Shown: piece after piece, positions 26,239 to 34,172 of the stretch
Layout: the number at the start of each line of letters is the position of its first letter
Numbering within the stretch: the stretch's first letter is position 1
Origin: Candidatus Heimdallarchaeota archaeon
GTDB taxonomy: Archaea; Asgardarchaeota; Heimdallarchaeia; Heimdallarchaeales; Heimdallarchaeaceae
NCBI GenBank assembly: GCA_023132955.1
Contig: JAGLXK010000282.1
Coordinates: 1 to 57,830 of the forward strand
Length of the DNA: 57,830 bases
Direction: 5' to 3'
Made by a program: the position numbers and the translations under genes
The notes under the pieces: model-generated
Database searches by the model: none
What the model was told of the DNA's origin: nothing
The model's input: only the letters and a program-made list of their open reading frames with translations

Positions 26239-27683
26239 AAATAATCTTTCTCACTTTTATTTGAGTTATTATTTTCAAGCTTTAATCCCCATTTCTCTGC
26301 TTGCATGCTTCTGAAAAAATGATTTCTCTCTAGAATTGAATTAATTTTACTACTTAATCTTGATTTGTTTTTTATTATTTGAAACATTTGATTTTCATTC
26401 ATATTTTCATCATATACTCTAGTTAAGAAACCATAATCATTTTCTTTGCTAACGTTGTTAGGATTTACCTCATAAACATCAACTATCTTTCGAATGAAAG
26501 TGCTTTTTGTTATTTCCCTCCTCATTATTATGATAATATCTAAAGAAAGAAAATCTGAACGAGCGATTTTATGAAGATTTTCCCACCTTCTAAGGATTTT
26601 TTCAACTGAATCTGAATGGGCTGTTTGTATTCCTTTCAAACCAGCATTAAGAGCTTCAAACATTGCTTGAGTGTGTTCCCTAGATTGAATTTCTCCTAAA
26701 TATATCCAATCTGGCGATCTATGTAACAATTTTAAGATTTCAGCTGTCTTGGTATGGTTACTTTTGTTTGATTCAAAAGAATCTACTTGGATAGATAGAT
26801 GCTTAAAACCCATTGATGCTTGATTGGTTGATTCTATTGCATCCTCAATTGCTATTTTTCTCCAGTGCTTAGGTGTGTATAAATCAATAGCATTTGCCAA
26901 GGTTGTTTTTCCTGCATTAGGTTCTCCTATAATAGTGATATTTTGCCTGTTGATTACAGCTTCCACTAAGTAAGATCCTAAGGATGTAGGTAAAGTATTG
27001 AGATTAATTAAGTCTAATAATTCGAGTGGTTTTCTTTTTAGTTTTCTAATATTAAAGGTAGGTCCATTTGGTGAAAGAGGGGGAAAGTCCATTGAAATAC
27101 GTGAATGAAATCCTTGTGTTTGAAATTCAATTTTCAATGATGGTTTCTTAGCTGAAACAGTAATTGGGTGTTCAAGCTTGATTCTAGTTATCAGTGCTTC
27201 TAACTCCTCATCATCAAGGATTACCTTAGTGTTACACCTTCCAAAGGTCTGATGATCTAAGTACAAAGCAGACCCCTTTTGGTCCATATAAATTTCATTT
27301 ACATAATGATCTAATAAAGCAGGAATTAGTCTGTCTAATTTGATTAGCCTGTAAACAAAAAGTTCTGTAAATACTTCAGGATCTATTTCAAGCCCATCTA
27401 TTTCTAAAACTTTCCACATACACACTGATTTTATTGTATCAACTAAATCATCGAATCTTAGAATCTCTTTTCCAAGTCTGTCCTTATTTTTATTGACTAA
27501 AGCAGACAGTTCAGCAAATAGTAATGGATCCTTTTGAAAGACAAACAATGGTTCTGCTGTATAGTAGACTATTCCATCTTCCTCATGAATAATAATTTTG
27601 AATCCTTGTATGGTATACTCACTGATAACCTTTTTTTCTGCATGTTTTCCCTGTTGTACACTATTACAACTAGTCATCTTCAT
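26235..27683 (-). CDS. Type IV pilus / T2SS-family assembly ATPase (GspE/FlaI/TadA type)
   Basis: 482 residues from ATG 27683; a TTG at 27698 adds five. Walker A GEPNAGKTT is in ITIIGEPNAGKTTLANAID. The Asp box is IAIEDAIE, Walker B is DWIYLGEIQSREHTQAMFEALNAG, and the His box is GIQTAHSDS. The N-terminal ~230 residues fit the secretion-ATPase N domain. It powers assembly of pilin-like filaments by acting on the platform proteins encoded next. It carries no DNA-transfer features. A TATA-like GATATACTAAATACC lies near 27715-27729. The likely substrate is a class III signal-peptide protein such as the one at 34173. Confidence 0.9.
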   Translation of the reverse strand: MKMTSCNSVQQGKHAEKKVISEYTIQGFKIIIHEEDGIVYYTAEPLFVFQKDPLLFAELSALVNKNKDRLGKEILRFDDLVDTIKSVCMWKVLEIDGLEIDPEVFTELFVYRLIKLDRLIPALLDHYVNEIYMDQKGSALYLDHQTFGRCNTKVILDDEELEALITRIKLEHPITVSAKKPSLKIEFQTQGFHSRISMDFPPLSPNGPTFNIRKLKRKPLELLDLINLNTLPTSLGSYLVEAVINRQNITIIGEPNAGKTTLANAIDLYTPKHWRKIAIEDAIESTNQASMGFKHLSIQVDSFESNKSNHTKTAEILKLLHRSPDWIYLGEIQSREHTQAMFEALNAGLKGIQTAHSDSVEKILRRWENLHKIARSDFLSLDIIIIMRREITKSTFIRKIVDVYEVNPNNVSKENDYGFLTRVYDENMNENQMFQIIKNKSRLSSKINSILERNHFFRSMQAEKWGLKLENNNSNKSEKDYL

Positions 27684-27835
27684 CAGCTTCTTTTTCAATT
27701 GTTATTCTGGTATTTAGTATATCAACACCACTTTTTTCTTGATATTTCAAATCTGATTCTTAGAAATAACATTTTTTACCAAACTTCTGGTAATAGATTT
27801 AAATAGAAAAAACTTTTACTTGATAGTGTGGAAAA

Positions 27836-28813
27836 ATGGTAAATAATTATGACATAATGTGGACTGAAAAATATAGACCAAAAAATCTAAACGAACTCAA
27901 AGGTCATAAGGATATTGTTTTGCGGTTAAAAGGCTTTGTTGAAAGGGGAAATCTTCCACATCTTCTTTTTGCTGGTCCTCCAGGGACAGGTAAAACAACA
28001 GCTTTACTTGCTTTAGCTAATGACCTATTTGGGCCCAGTAATGTGTCTAGAAATCTTTTAGAGTTAAATGCATCAGATGATCGTGGAATTGATGCAATTC
28101 GTAATAAGGTAAAAGAATTTGCAAGGACTGCATCATATGGCGGTGTTCCATTCAAAATTGTTTGTTTAGATGAAGCTGACAGCTTAACATCAGCAGCACA
28201 GCATGCTTTGAGACGTACTATGGAAAGATATGTAAAAACTAGCAGATTTGCTCTAATTTGTAACTATTCAAGCAAGTTAATTGAACCTATCCAATCTAGA
28301 TGTGCGATTTTTCGTTTTAGACCACTAGATGAAGTAAGCATGAAGGATTTTCTGACTCAAATATGTGATAAGGAAGGTTTAATTTATGATGCTGAGGGCA
28401 TTGAAACTGTGCTCTATATTTCAGAGGGTGATTTGAGGAAAGCCATTAACATTTTACAATCAACCGTTGCTTCAGGTAAATCCGTTGAAAGGATAACCGT
28501 TCTTCAAACAGTAGGTCATGCAGACCCTGAAAAAATTCGTGAGATGCTTAAATTTGCTCTCAAAGGTGATTTCTATAAAGCAAGAGATATTCTTCAACAT
28601 TTGATTCTTGAATATGGCCTCTCTGGAACTGATGTAACCTATCAGATTTACAGAGAAATTCCCTCCTTAACTTTACCAGATCTACAAAAATTGGTGTTAA
28701 ATGAATACTTAGCAGAGGTTGATTTTCGAATATCAGAAGGCGCTTCAAGTAACATTCAACTTAGTGCATTCTTAGCAAAACTAGTCAAAGAAAGTGATTC
28801 AAAGGATTCTTGA
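27836..28813 (+). CDS. rfcS: Replication factor C small subunit
   Basis: 325 residues. AAA+ clamp-loader ATPase that opens PCNA and loads it at primer-template junctions. WTEKYRPKNLNELKGH (9-24) is RFC box II. Walker A GPPGTGKTT is at 47-55, Walker B LDEADSL near 112-118, and the SRC arginine finger QSRCAIFRF near 150. The C-terminal collar domain is complete. No large subunit is nearby. Single gene, divergent from the pilus operon. Confidence 0.97.
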   Translation: MVNNYDIMWTEKYRPKNLNELKGHKDIVLRLKGFVERGNLPHLLFAGPPGTGKTTALLALANDLFGPSNVSRNLLELNASDDRGIDAIRNKVKEFARTASYGGVPFKIVCLDEADSLTSAAQHALRRTMERYVKTSRFALICNYSSKLIEPIQSRCAIFRFRPLDEVSMKDFLTQICDKEGLIYDAEGIETVLYISEGDLRKAINILQSTVASGKSVERITVLQTVGHADPEKIREMLKFALKGDFYKARDILQHLILEYGLSGTDVTYQIYREIPSLTLPDLQKLVLNEYLAEVDFRISEGASSNIQLSAFLAKLVKESDSKDS

Positions 28814-28834
28814 ATTCTTTCTACTTTTTCTTCC

Positions 28835-29674
28835 CTATCCCAAATCAAGAAAGAACTTATGAGCCGAAGTAACGAGGTTTTCTCTTTGCTTCAGTTTTAG
28901 TATTTCTGTTTCAAATTTCTTTAAAATTGATTCTTTTGTTCTTTTACTAATTAACCAGTTGAGATTCTCATAGAAATGTTCAACCAATACTAACTGCTTC
29001 GGGTTAGCTGGCTCTAAATTTAATGCATTAACACTTGTTTGTGCTTGAAGAAGCTTTTTTGTATTTTGTAGTTCTTTTGATAAGGTATCAAAATTTAGGA
29101 TGTAACTTGTGATTCTTCTTACTTGTTCCCATAAGAAGGAGTTCGCTAGAAATTCAAGGATAATTCTATTTTCTTGCTCAATTACTGTTAGCTTATCAAG
29201 TTTCCTGGTCGTTTTTCTATGATCCTTCTTGCAAAATAAACTGAAATCATGTTCTCCTCTAAAAAAAGAACTGACAGTTTTAATTTTATCAACTGTCATA
29301 GAAGAGTTCGATTCTAAAAACTCCTTAGAGATGATATACCAGTATTTTTTCCACATACTGTATTTTGGAGAAAAATCCATTTCAACTTCAGAATACCCCC
29401 AACAAGCAATTGTTTTATCTTTTGGTAAAGCAGAATTTAATTCTTCTAAAATTATGTTTTTTTCACTATTAAATGAAAAAACATTACCTATAGCATTAAC
29501 ATACTTGTCTGTCCTACTTGCACTTCTAAAATTGTTTTCTTCTGGTGAATCTATGTATTTCATTTCTTCTAATGCTTGGATAATAGTTCCTTCTATGGTC
29601 TTTTTTTCAAGTTGCCTCTGATAACCATAATATCCTTTACCTTCGTAAAATACACGTACAGCATATCTCTTCAT
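28835..29674 (-). CDS. truA: tRNA pseudouridine synthase TruA
   Basis: 279 residues. It makes pseudouridine at positions 38-40 of the tRNA anticodon arm. Catalytic Asp is D56 in SASRTDKYVNA. The start MKRYAVRVFYEGKGYYGYQRQ matches the family, and DFSPKYSMWKKYWYII and HDFSLFCKKD are typical later motifs. Convergent with rfcS, which ends 22 bases away. Confidence 0.95.
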   Translation of the reverse strand: MKRYAVRVFYEGKGYYGYQRQLEKKTIEGTIIQALEEMKYIDSPEENNFRSASRTDKYVNAIGNVFSFNSEKNIILEELNSALPKDKTIACWGYSEVEMDFSPKYSMWKKYWYIISKEFLESNSSMTVDKIKTVSSFFRGEHDFSLFCKKDHRKTTRKLDKLTVIEQENRIILEFLANSFLWEQVRRITSYILNFDTLSKELQNTKKLLQAQTSVNALNLEPANPKQLVLVEHFYENLNWLISKRTKESILKKFETEILKLKQRENLVTSAHKFFLDLG

Positions 29675-29762
29675 TTCTCATGAAGCCTTAATTAGTTACA
29701 ATTAAAAACCTAGTGTATTAAGAAGAAAAATTAAAAAGCATAATGATTTTCAGTATATTACG

Positions 29763-29840
29763 GCCTCGATGGTGTAGCTTGGCCAATCATTGCGGACTCT
29801 CACTCCGCAGACCCGGGTTCAAATCCCGGTCGAGGCACCA
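29763..29840 (+). tRNA. tRNA-Glu (CTC)
   Basis: Acceptor GCCTCGA/TCGAGGC, anticodon stem GCGGA/TCCGC with loop CTCTCAC (anticodon CTC), T arm CCGGG-TTCAAAT-CCCGG, discriminator A. CCA is encoded at 29838-29840. No intron. Confidence 0.97.
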
Positions 29841-29848
29841 ACAATTTT

Positions 29849-30148
29849 TTAGTTCTCTCCCCATATTTTGAATAATTGTTTCAAAGAATGAGCCAAGATG
29901 TTATTATCTTTGAATTGATATATTAAGATTCTACCAAATCTCTTTTCCTTTATCAATCCTACATCTGTTAGATATTTTAAATGCCCTTTTACTGCAGAAT
30001 GATTGAGATTTATACTTCGTGATATCGCAGAAATGTTTAATTCACCTAATTCAGCTAATAACTTTAGAATTCTTACCCTTCCTCTTGAGGAGAAAACATC
30101 TTCTAATGGTATTTTAAGCTGTATCTCTCTATCGCTTTCCTTTGTCAT
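29849..30148 (-). CDS. ArsR-like winged-helix regulator
   Basis: 99 residues from ATG 30148, which has AGGGGG eight bases upstream; an ATG at 30172 would overlap the previous gene. Winged helix: RVRILKLLAELGELNISAISRSINLNHSAVKGHLKYLTDVGLIKEKRFGRILIYQF (residues about 24-80). No metal-binding cysteines, so it is a small dimeric repressor or activator of unknown signal. It follows the cdc6 stop by ten bases on the same strand, so the two are probably cotranscribed. Confidence 0.85.
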   Translation of the reverse strand: MTKESDREIQLKIPLEDVFSSRGRVRILKLLAELGELNISAISRSINLNHSAVKGHLKYLTDVGLIKEKRFGRILIYQFKDNNILAHSLKQLFKIWGEN

Positions 30149-30158
30149 TGTTTTCCCC

Positions 30159-31382
30159 CTATTTTTCAGCATATTCTACTGTTTTCTTTTGATTTTCGAT
30201 TGACTTCATCAGAAAGAGTTCTATAGTTTCTACTGATATGTCTGGTATACTGATTAGTGTAGTTTTACCACGCATTCCTTCCCCTGAGATTTTTGTACTG
30301 ATTACATCTTGTTTTGATAATTCTTTCAGATATGACCAGATTTGAGTATGCCGTCTAGGTTCCTCTTCATATTCCTCACAAGCTAATCTATAAGAGCTAA
30401 TTGCATCATTTGTTGAGATATATGCGTTTTTTGTGTGTTTTAGTTTTCTTATAATCGCAAGCAGTATCAATTTCTGATGCAAGGTTAATGTTAAAATTAC
30501 TTCTCTTCTTATTTCTGGGTGAATCAAAGCTTTTGCTTTTCTTACATGATCAGGATAAACTATGGGAGAACTCTCATCGTCAGCGCATTGCCCTGCCCCC
30601 CAAAGTATTTCTATTGCATATCTCGCATCTCCTGATTTACTTGATATATCCGCAATAAGTTCAACGGAGTCTTCGGTTATGGTACTATCATAAAAGGCTA
30701 GCTCTGATCGGGATTTAATAATGTCTTTTAAATCAGTTTCAGAGTATCGATCCAAGGAAATGTGATTAGATTGAAAACTGCTTTGAGTACTTGCATCTAG
30801 TTGATGGATAAAATTCAGGTTTCTTGCTATGAAAATATATGAAATCCATTGTTTAGTTGTCATTTCACTAATTCTAAGTAGAGTGTAAAGGAAATCTGTG
30901 CCTACTCTAGATATAAGATAATCGATCTCATCTAAAACTAACAGAACCTTTGGAGAATAAAAATCAAGCAATCTAATGAGAAGTGATTGTAATTCTTCAA
31001 AGGAGTAACCTCTTGGAGGAATTGCCTTATTTAGTTTCCTTGCAAGAGTACTAATAATGAGATAAGGACTTTTGTAAATTCTACAATTAATGTAGACAAG
31101 CAAAAAATTCTTGTTTTTGTCTATATTTTCCAAAAGCTGACCAAACCGTTTTGCGAGGGTTGTTTTTCCAGATCCTGTTGGTCCAGTTATACAAATTTTT
31201 CTCAATGGTTCATCTTGTTCTTCAAAAATTGTTTTGAAGTATTTAGCTAAAGTCCTGAGTTCTTCCTCCCTGTGTGGAAGATATGGAGGGGTATATGTAA
31301 CAGACAAACAACCAATGTTTTTGAATACAGTTGGTTTTTTGATTAGCGAATTAAAATATTCTTCATCTGATGAGTGCATCAT
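30159..31382 (-). CDS. cdc6: Orc1/Cdc6 replication initiator
   Basis: 407 residues. AAA+ origin-binding protein that recruits MCM. Walker A GPTGSGKTT (67-75), Walker B LLVLDEIDYL (about 147-156), sensor 2 SGDARYAIEILWGAG, then a C-terminal winged helix (about 300-390) that contacts DNA. Archaeal cdc6 genes usually lie beside the origin they bind. The 900-base region upstream is intergenic apart from microproteins. A clear TATA is at 31413-31420. Confidence 0.93.
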   Translation of the reverse strand: MMHSSDEEYFNSLIKKPTVFKNIGCLSVTYTPPYLPHREEELRTLAKYFKTIFEEQDEPLRKICITGPTGSGKTTLAKRFGQLLENIDKNKNFLLVYINCRIYKSPYLIISTLARKLNKAIPPRGYSFEELQSLLIRLLDFYSPKVLLVLDEIDYLISRVGTDFLYTLLRISEMTTKQWISYIFIARNLNFIHQLDASTQSSFQSNHISLDRYSETDLKDIIKSRSELAFYDSTITEDSVELIADISSKSGDARYAIEILWGAGQCADDESSPIVYPDHVRKAKALIHPEIRREVILTLTLHQKLILLAIIRKLKHTKNAYISTNDAISSYRLACEEYEEEPRRHTQIWSYLKELSKQDVISTKISGEGMRGKTTLISIPDISVETIELFLMKSIENQKKTVEYAEK

Positions 31383-31412
31383 ATCGTCTCTAAGATAGTC
31401 AAGGGAATTTAC

Positions 31413-31425
31413 TATTTATACTTAA
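31413..31425 (-). promoter_or_regulatory. Promoter of cdc6
   Basis: Minus strand TTAAG followed by TATAAATA is a strong BRE/TATA match. The predicted start near 31390 leaves about eight bases before ATG 31382. Confidence 0.6.
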
Positions 31426-31655
31426 TAGAGAGACATCTCTGAAAGTGAACTTTTGTTGAAAAACGTTCTTTTTCCTATACGGGGTTTTGTTTGGTTTAAA
31501 ATACAGTTTTAGAAACAAAGCTAAAATCAAAAATATCTGTAAGTGTTGAATATAAAAAAGTAAATTATTTCTGTTTCTTACCTGTCAGTCTTTTCTTCTT
31601 GTGTTTATGTATGTTCTTTCTTGTAATATTATAGTGCTTTCCAAAGAGTTGAAAC

Positions 31656-31727
31656 ATGATGTACGAACAAAAATACGACCCAGAAGATGGAGATGAAAGC
31701 ATAACTCCCCCATTATGGCTCCCCTAA
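31656..31727 (+). CDS. Microprotein of the MM-YDP-DDD-PPxWxP family (23 aa, copy 1)
   Basis: 24 codons beginning ATG ATG TAC, with the body KYDPEDGDESITPPLWLP up to the stop. It aligns with the frame at 32121 without gaps over 23 residues. The first eight residues are identical, and differences after that are mostly E/D, L/M or synonymous. The conserved serine is AGC here and TCA there. Predicted cytosolic, acidic, no signal peptide. Leader GCTTTCCAAAGAGTTGAAAC is shared with copy 2. A TATA-like TAATATTATAG lies about 25 bases upstream. Function unknown. Confidence 0.7.
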   Translation: MMYEQKYDPEDGDESITPPLWLP

Positions 31728-31820
31728 TGTAGAATTTTCTACTTATTTTTTATTTTTATTTCATTTAATTGTTCCATTCTTTTTTTGGAAATTTATCCAG
31801 TTCGCAAAATGACGAGGTTT

Positions 31821-31856
31821 ATCTTACCACACAAAATTAAATTTACGTGGTAAGAT
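31821..31856 (+). repeat. 36-base hairpin repeat, copy 1
   Basis: ATCTTACCAC (31821-31830) and GTGGTAAGAT (31847-31856) form a perfect ten-base inverted repeat around a 16-base AT-rich spacer (ACAAAATTAAATTTAC). The same element, with the same arm length and the same spacer length, occurs at 33933 and 57437 in the same orientation. Confidence 0.85.
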
Positions 31857-31880
31857 TTTCCAGCTCATTTTCGTTGGCGA

Positions 31881-31888
31881 TTTAAATC
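31881..31888 (+). promoter_or_regulatory. Putative promoter of the 23-residue frame at 31953
   Basis: GGCGATTTAAATC is a TATA-like box. The start would be near 31912, giving a 40-base leader with the ribosome site AGGTGATT. Confidence 0.35.
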
Positions 31889-31952
31889 TAGAAAAGTATG
31901 TAATTCATTCCCCTGTTTGTCATCCTTAAACAAGAATTCTAGGTGATTAACA

Positions 31953-32024
31953 ATGAAAAGTCAATATGATTTTATTGAAGAGACGATGGAATATTGCCAT
32001 CTGCTTGATAGCTTTAGATGTTAG
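31953..32024 (+). CDS. Small open reading frame with strong ribosome site (23 aa)
   Basis: ATG 31953 follows AGGTGATTAACA, the same ribosome site used by the ribosomal protein genes here. It encodes MKSQYDFIEETMEYCHLLDS plus FRC before TAG. No relative is seen elsewhere in the window. It lies between two microproteins of another family and after the hairpin repeat. The start signals make translation plausible; function unknown. Confidence 0.45.
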   Translation: MKSQYDFIEETMEYCHLLDSFRC

Positions 32025-32120
32025 ACTTCCTTTTTCTTTCTCTTTTATTGTCACATTTTTCTTTTGGGTGTTTTAATAGTTTCATTCCACTATTAGAGTA
32101 ACCTTTCCAAGAGTTGAAAC

Positions 32121-32195
32121 ATGATGTACGAACAAAAATACGACCCTGACGAAGGAGATGATTCAATACTACCTCCTGCATGGATGCCAAACTAA
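32121..32195 (+). CDS. Microprotein of the MM-YDP-DDD-PPxWxP family (24 aa, copy 2)
   Basis: 25 codons starting ATG ATG TAC, with the body KYDPDEGDDSILPPAWMPN. It is a duplicate of the frame at 31656, 465 bases away, and sits 100 bases before the second TPR-like gene. The 20-base leader ACCTTTCCAAGAGTTGAAAC is nearly the same as in copy 1 and related to that of the copy at 3398. TATA-like GTTTTAATAG (about 32070-32079) would start transcription near 32100. No signal peptide. Function unknown. Confidence 0.7.
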   Translation: MMYEQKYDPDEGDDSILPPAWMPN

Positions 32196-32254
32196 CATCC
32201 TCTCCTTTTTCCTTATTCTTTTTTCTTAGATTTTCCTTTTAAGTATTATCACGG

Positions 32255-32262
32255 TTTATAAA
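32255..32262 (+). promoter_or_regulatory. Promoter of the second TPR-like gene
   Basis: ACGGTTTATAAATG contains a clear TATA box, with a start near 32285 and a TTG start codon at 32296. Confidence 0.5.
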
Positions 32263-32295
32263 TGAATTTAAAGATTAGAGTGCGAGTGAGTAATA

Positions 32296-33870
32296 TTGAA
32301 AGAAGAATTAAGAAAATTGTTTGGAGAAAAACTGAAAGAAACTAATTTACCCTTAATAATCAATGAATTACGCATTCTATGTGCTAATGAAAAATCAAAA
32401 GATGTTCTAGAACTTGTAGATGGTGTTTTAGAGTATAGTAAATCTTCATCTGACTTAAAACTCGTAGTGGATCTATATGAACTCAAAATCAAACAACTGT
32501 ACCATTTTAAAGAAAATTTACCATTAGTAGAAGAGCTTTTAGAAGAAATGAGTCAAATTGCAACAAAAATTAACTACATCGAAGGTTTAGCACTGTCTTT
32601 TCAAATCAAAGGATACATTGAATTGCTGAAAGGAAATAGAGAAAGAAGCAACTATGAGTTTAGCCAAGCTGTAGAACTTCTTAGAAATTCAATACAAGCA
32701 GATTCATATGCTTACAACATGTGTAATTACTCCTATGCTGTAAGTAAGTGGTTATCCTGTAGAGATTTTAGTGTTGTGAGTATTTTGGAAAATTCTGCTG
32801 AATATTTCCATTTGAATTATTATTATCACGGTTTTGCAATGGCTTTAGGTATTTTAATCATAATTTATATGCAAACACAAAATAAAGAAAGAATGATGAA
32901 ATTAATTCGAAAAATTCTCAGTGGAAGAGAACTTTTGCTTAAAGCGCCTAAAGAAATCCAGTCAATGATTCATTACTTCATAGGTATTGGCCACGAGCTT
33001 AATTTAAACCTCGATGAAGCAAAAAAGCATTTACTAGAGTCTCAAGCTATTTTGAGACCCATATACAATAAGAGTATTTACTCAGGTTACTACATAACAG
33101 CCCTCTCTTACTTAGCTTCAACTTATGCACTTCAAGGAGAACTTGAATCTGCTCACAAACAAATGAAAGAAGTAGATGAATTAATTGAAGAAGGAATTGC
33201 TACAAGAAATCTAGATTCTTTCAGTAAAGAACAAATGAAACACATTTTTAATCTAACAAAATTCTATATTTTTTCAAGAATACAAAACTTTCGAATCGAA
33301 GATTTTCAAGTGTTGGTACAAACTATATTTGATAATGTTAGAAGATTTCAAAGTAATGCAATAATCTTTTGTGAATTTCTTTTGAATGCTAACCTTACCA
33401 AAGAGCAGCTGATTGAAATAAGAAACTTAAATAATCCGAGCACAAAAAGAGTAGAACACATCATAAATTTCCTTATCGAAAAAACAACAACTATTGATGA
33501 AAATGAAGTTATGCATTATACTTCTAAACTAAAAAGAAGACCTGTAGAAGACAGAATGACATTTACCGAGAAAGCTTTTGCTGACTTACTTGCGGCTCAA
33601 GAATATTATAAAATCAACCGGTTTGCAGAAATCTCCCCACTACTAAGAAAGTATGAAAATCAACTTCATAAGATAGAAGTGCTTGAAATGCGCGTTTTCA
33701 TGGAAGCTTTCATCCAAGTAGGGGCCTACAAGAATGGAGATTCATTGGGACCAGCTCTACAATACATGGCTATAAAGAAATGCAGACAGTATGGATTTAG
33801 TAGACTGGAGTATAAATTGTCAGATTATCTAACAATGCAAGGAAACGATACAATTAGAAAGATGCTGTAA
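32296..33870 (+). CDS. TPR-like alpha-solenoid protein (paralogue of 1672-3348)
   Basis: 524 residues, starting at TTG 32296: a stop just upstream in frame and no closer ATG make TTG the only long start. All-helical repeats with TPR features, for example ALSFQIKGYIELLKGNRERSNYEFSQAVELL (about 98-128) and SALSYLASTYALQGELESAHKQMKEVDEL near 270-300. No HTH, signal peptide or membrane segment. It aligns with the protein at 1672 over the N-terminal half. Two microproteins lie immediately upstream on the same strand. By analogy with Rap-type receptors a peptide-binding role is possible, but this is inference. Confidence 0.8.
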   Translation: MKEELRKLFGEKLKETNLPLIINELRILCANEKSKDVLELVDGVLEYSKSSSDLKLVVDLYELKIKQLYHFKENLPLVEELLEEMSQIATKINYIEGLALSFQIKGYIELLKGNRERSNYEFSQAVELLRNSIQADSYAYNMCNYSYAVSKWLSCRDFSVVSILENSAEYFHLNYYYHGFAMALGILIIIYMQTQNKERMMKLIRKILSGRELLLKAPKEIQSMIHYFIGIGHELNLNLDEAKKHLLESQAILRPIYNKSIYSGYYITALSYLASTYALQGELESAHKQMKEVDELIEEGIATRNLDSFSKEQMKHIFNLTKFYIFSRIQNFRIEDFQVLVQTIFDNVRRFQSNAIIFCEFLLNANLTKEQLIEIRNLNNPSTKRVEHIINFLIEKTTTIDENEVMHYTSKLKRRPVEDRMTFTEKAFADLLAAQEYYKINRFAEISPLLRKYENQLHKIEVLEMRVFMEAFIQVGAYKNGDSLGPALQYMAIKKCRQYGFSRLEYKLSDYLTMQGNDTIRKML

Positions 33871-33932
33871 ATCATCAAATTACCCCTATCTCTTTCAGAG
33901 TTTTTTTCAGGTGCTCCCAGTAAGCGCAATTT

Positions 33933-33968
33933 ATCTTACCACAGAAATTTAATTTTACGTGGTAAGAT
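33933..33968 (+). repeat. 36-base hairpin repeat, copy 2
   Basis: ATCTTACCAC (33933-33942), a 16-base spacer (AGAAATTTAATTTTAC), GTGGTAAGAT (33959-33968). It is followed by TTTCCCAGC, close to the TTTCCAGC that follows copy 1. It lies 60 bases after the TPR-like gene. Confidence 0.85.
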
Positions 33969-34078
33969 TTTCCCAGCGTAGTTTTGCTTGTAGTTTTGTT
34001 TCAAAGAGGGATTGGGACACTAAAAATCATATGCCGATAAAGTTAAAAATCAGTAGGCTCGGTCTAATACATACCTTT

Positions 34079-34163
34079 GCGGAGATTGCCGAGTGGTCAA
34101 AGGCGCTAGAATGAGGATCTAGTCCTTAGTGGTCCGGGAGTTCGAATCTCCCTCTCCGCACCA
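34079..34163 (+). tRNA. tRNA-Leu (GAG)
   Basis: Type II tRNA with a long variable arm (TCCTTAGTGGTCCGG region). Acceptor GCGGAGA/TCTCCGC, anticodon stem CTAGA/TCTAG with loop ATGAGGA (anticodon GAG), discriminator A, CCA encoded at 34161-34163. Confidence 0.97.
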
Positions 34164-34172
34164 GCTTCTATT

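Larger units (their letters stand above)
31383..32295. other. Intergenic region upstream of cdc6: microprotein genes, hairpin repeat, possible origin
   Basis: 913 AT-rich bases between cdc6 and the second TPR-like gene. They hold a cdc6 promoter, two microprotein genes (31656 and 32121) that repeat about 45 bases nearly identically, another small frame (31953) and one 36-base hairpin repeat (31821). Near 31455-31495 GAAAAACGTTCTTTTTC followed by ACGGGG has the dyad plus G-run layout of an origin-recognition box, but I see only one copy. An origin here is a guess from position. Confidence 0.4.

Noticed and set aside
31821-31856. Hairpin repeat as an intrinsic terminator
   Set aside because: The stem is followed by TTTTCC rather than a T run, and archaeal termination does not rely on hairpins.
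31656-32195. Microproteins as secreted pheromone precursors
   Set aside because: There is no hydrophobic signal segment in 20-24 acidic residues, so export by the usual route is not supported.
31821-33968. Two hairpin repeats as the start of a CRISPR array
   Set aside because: They are about 2.1 kb apart with genes between, and no regular spacers or cas genes are present.
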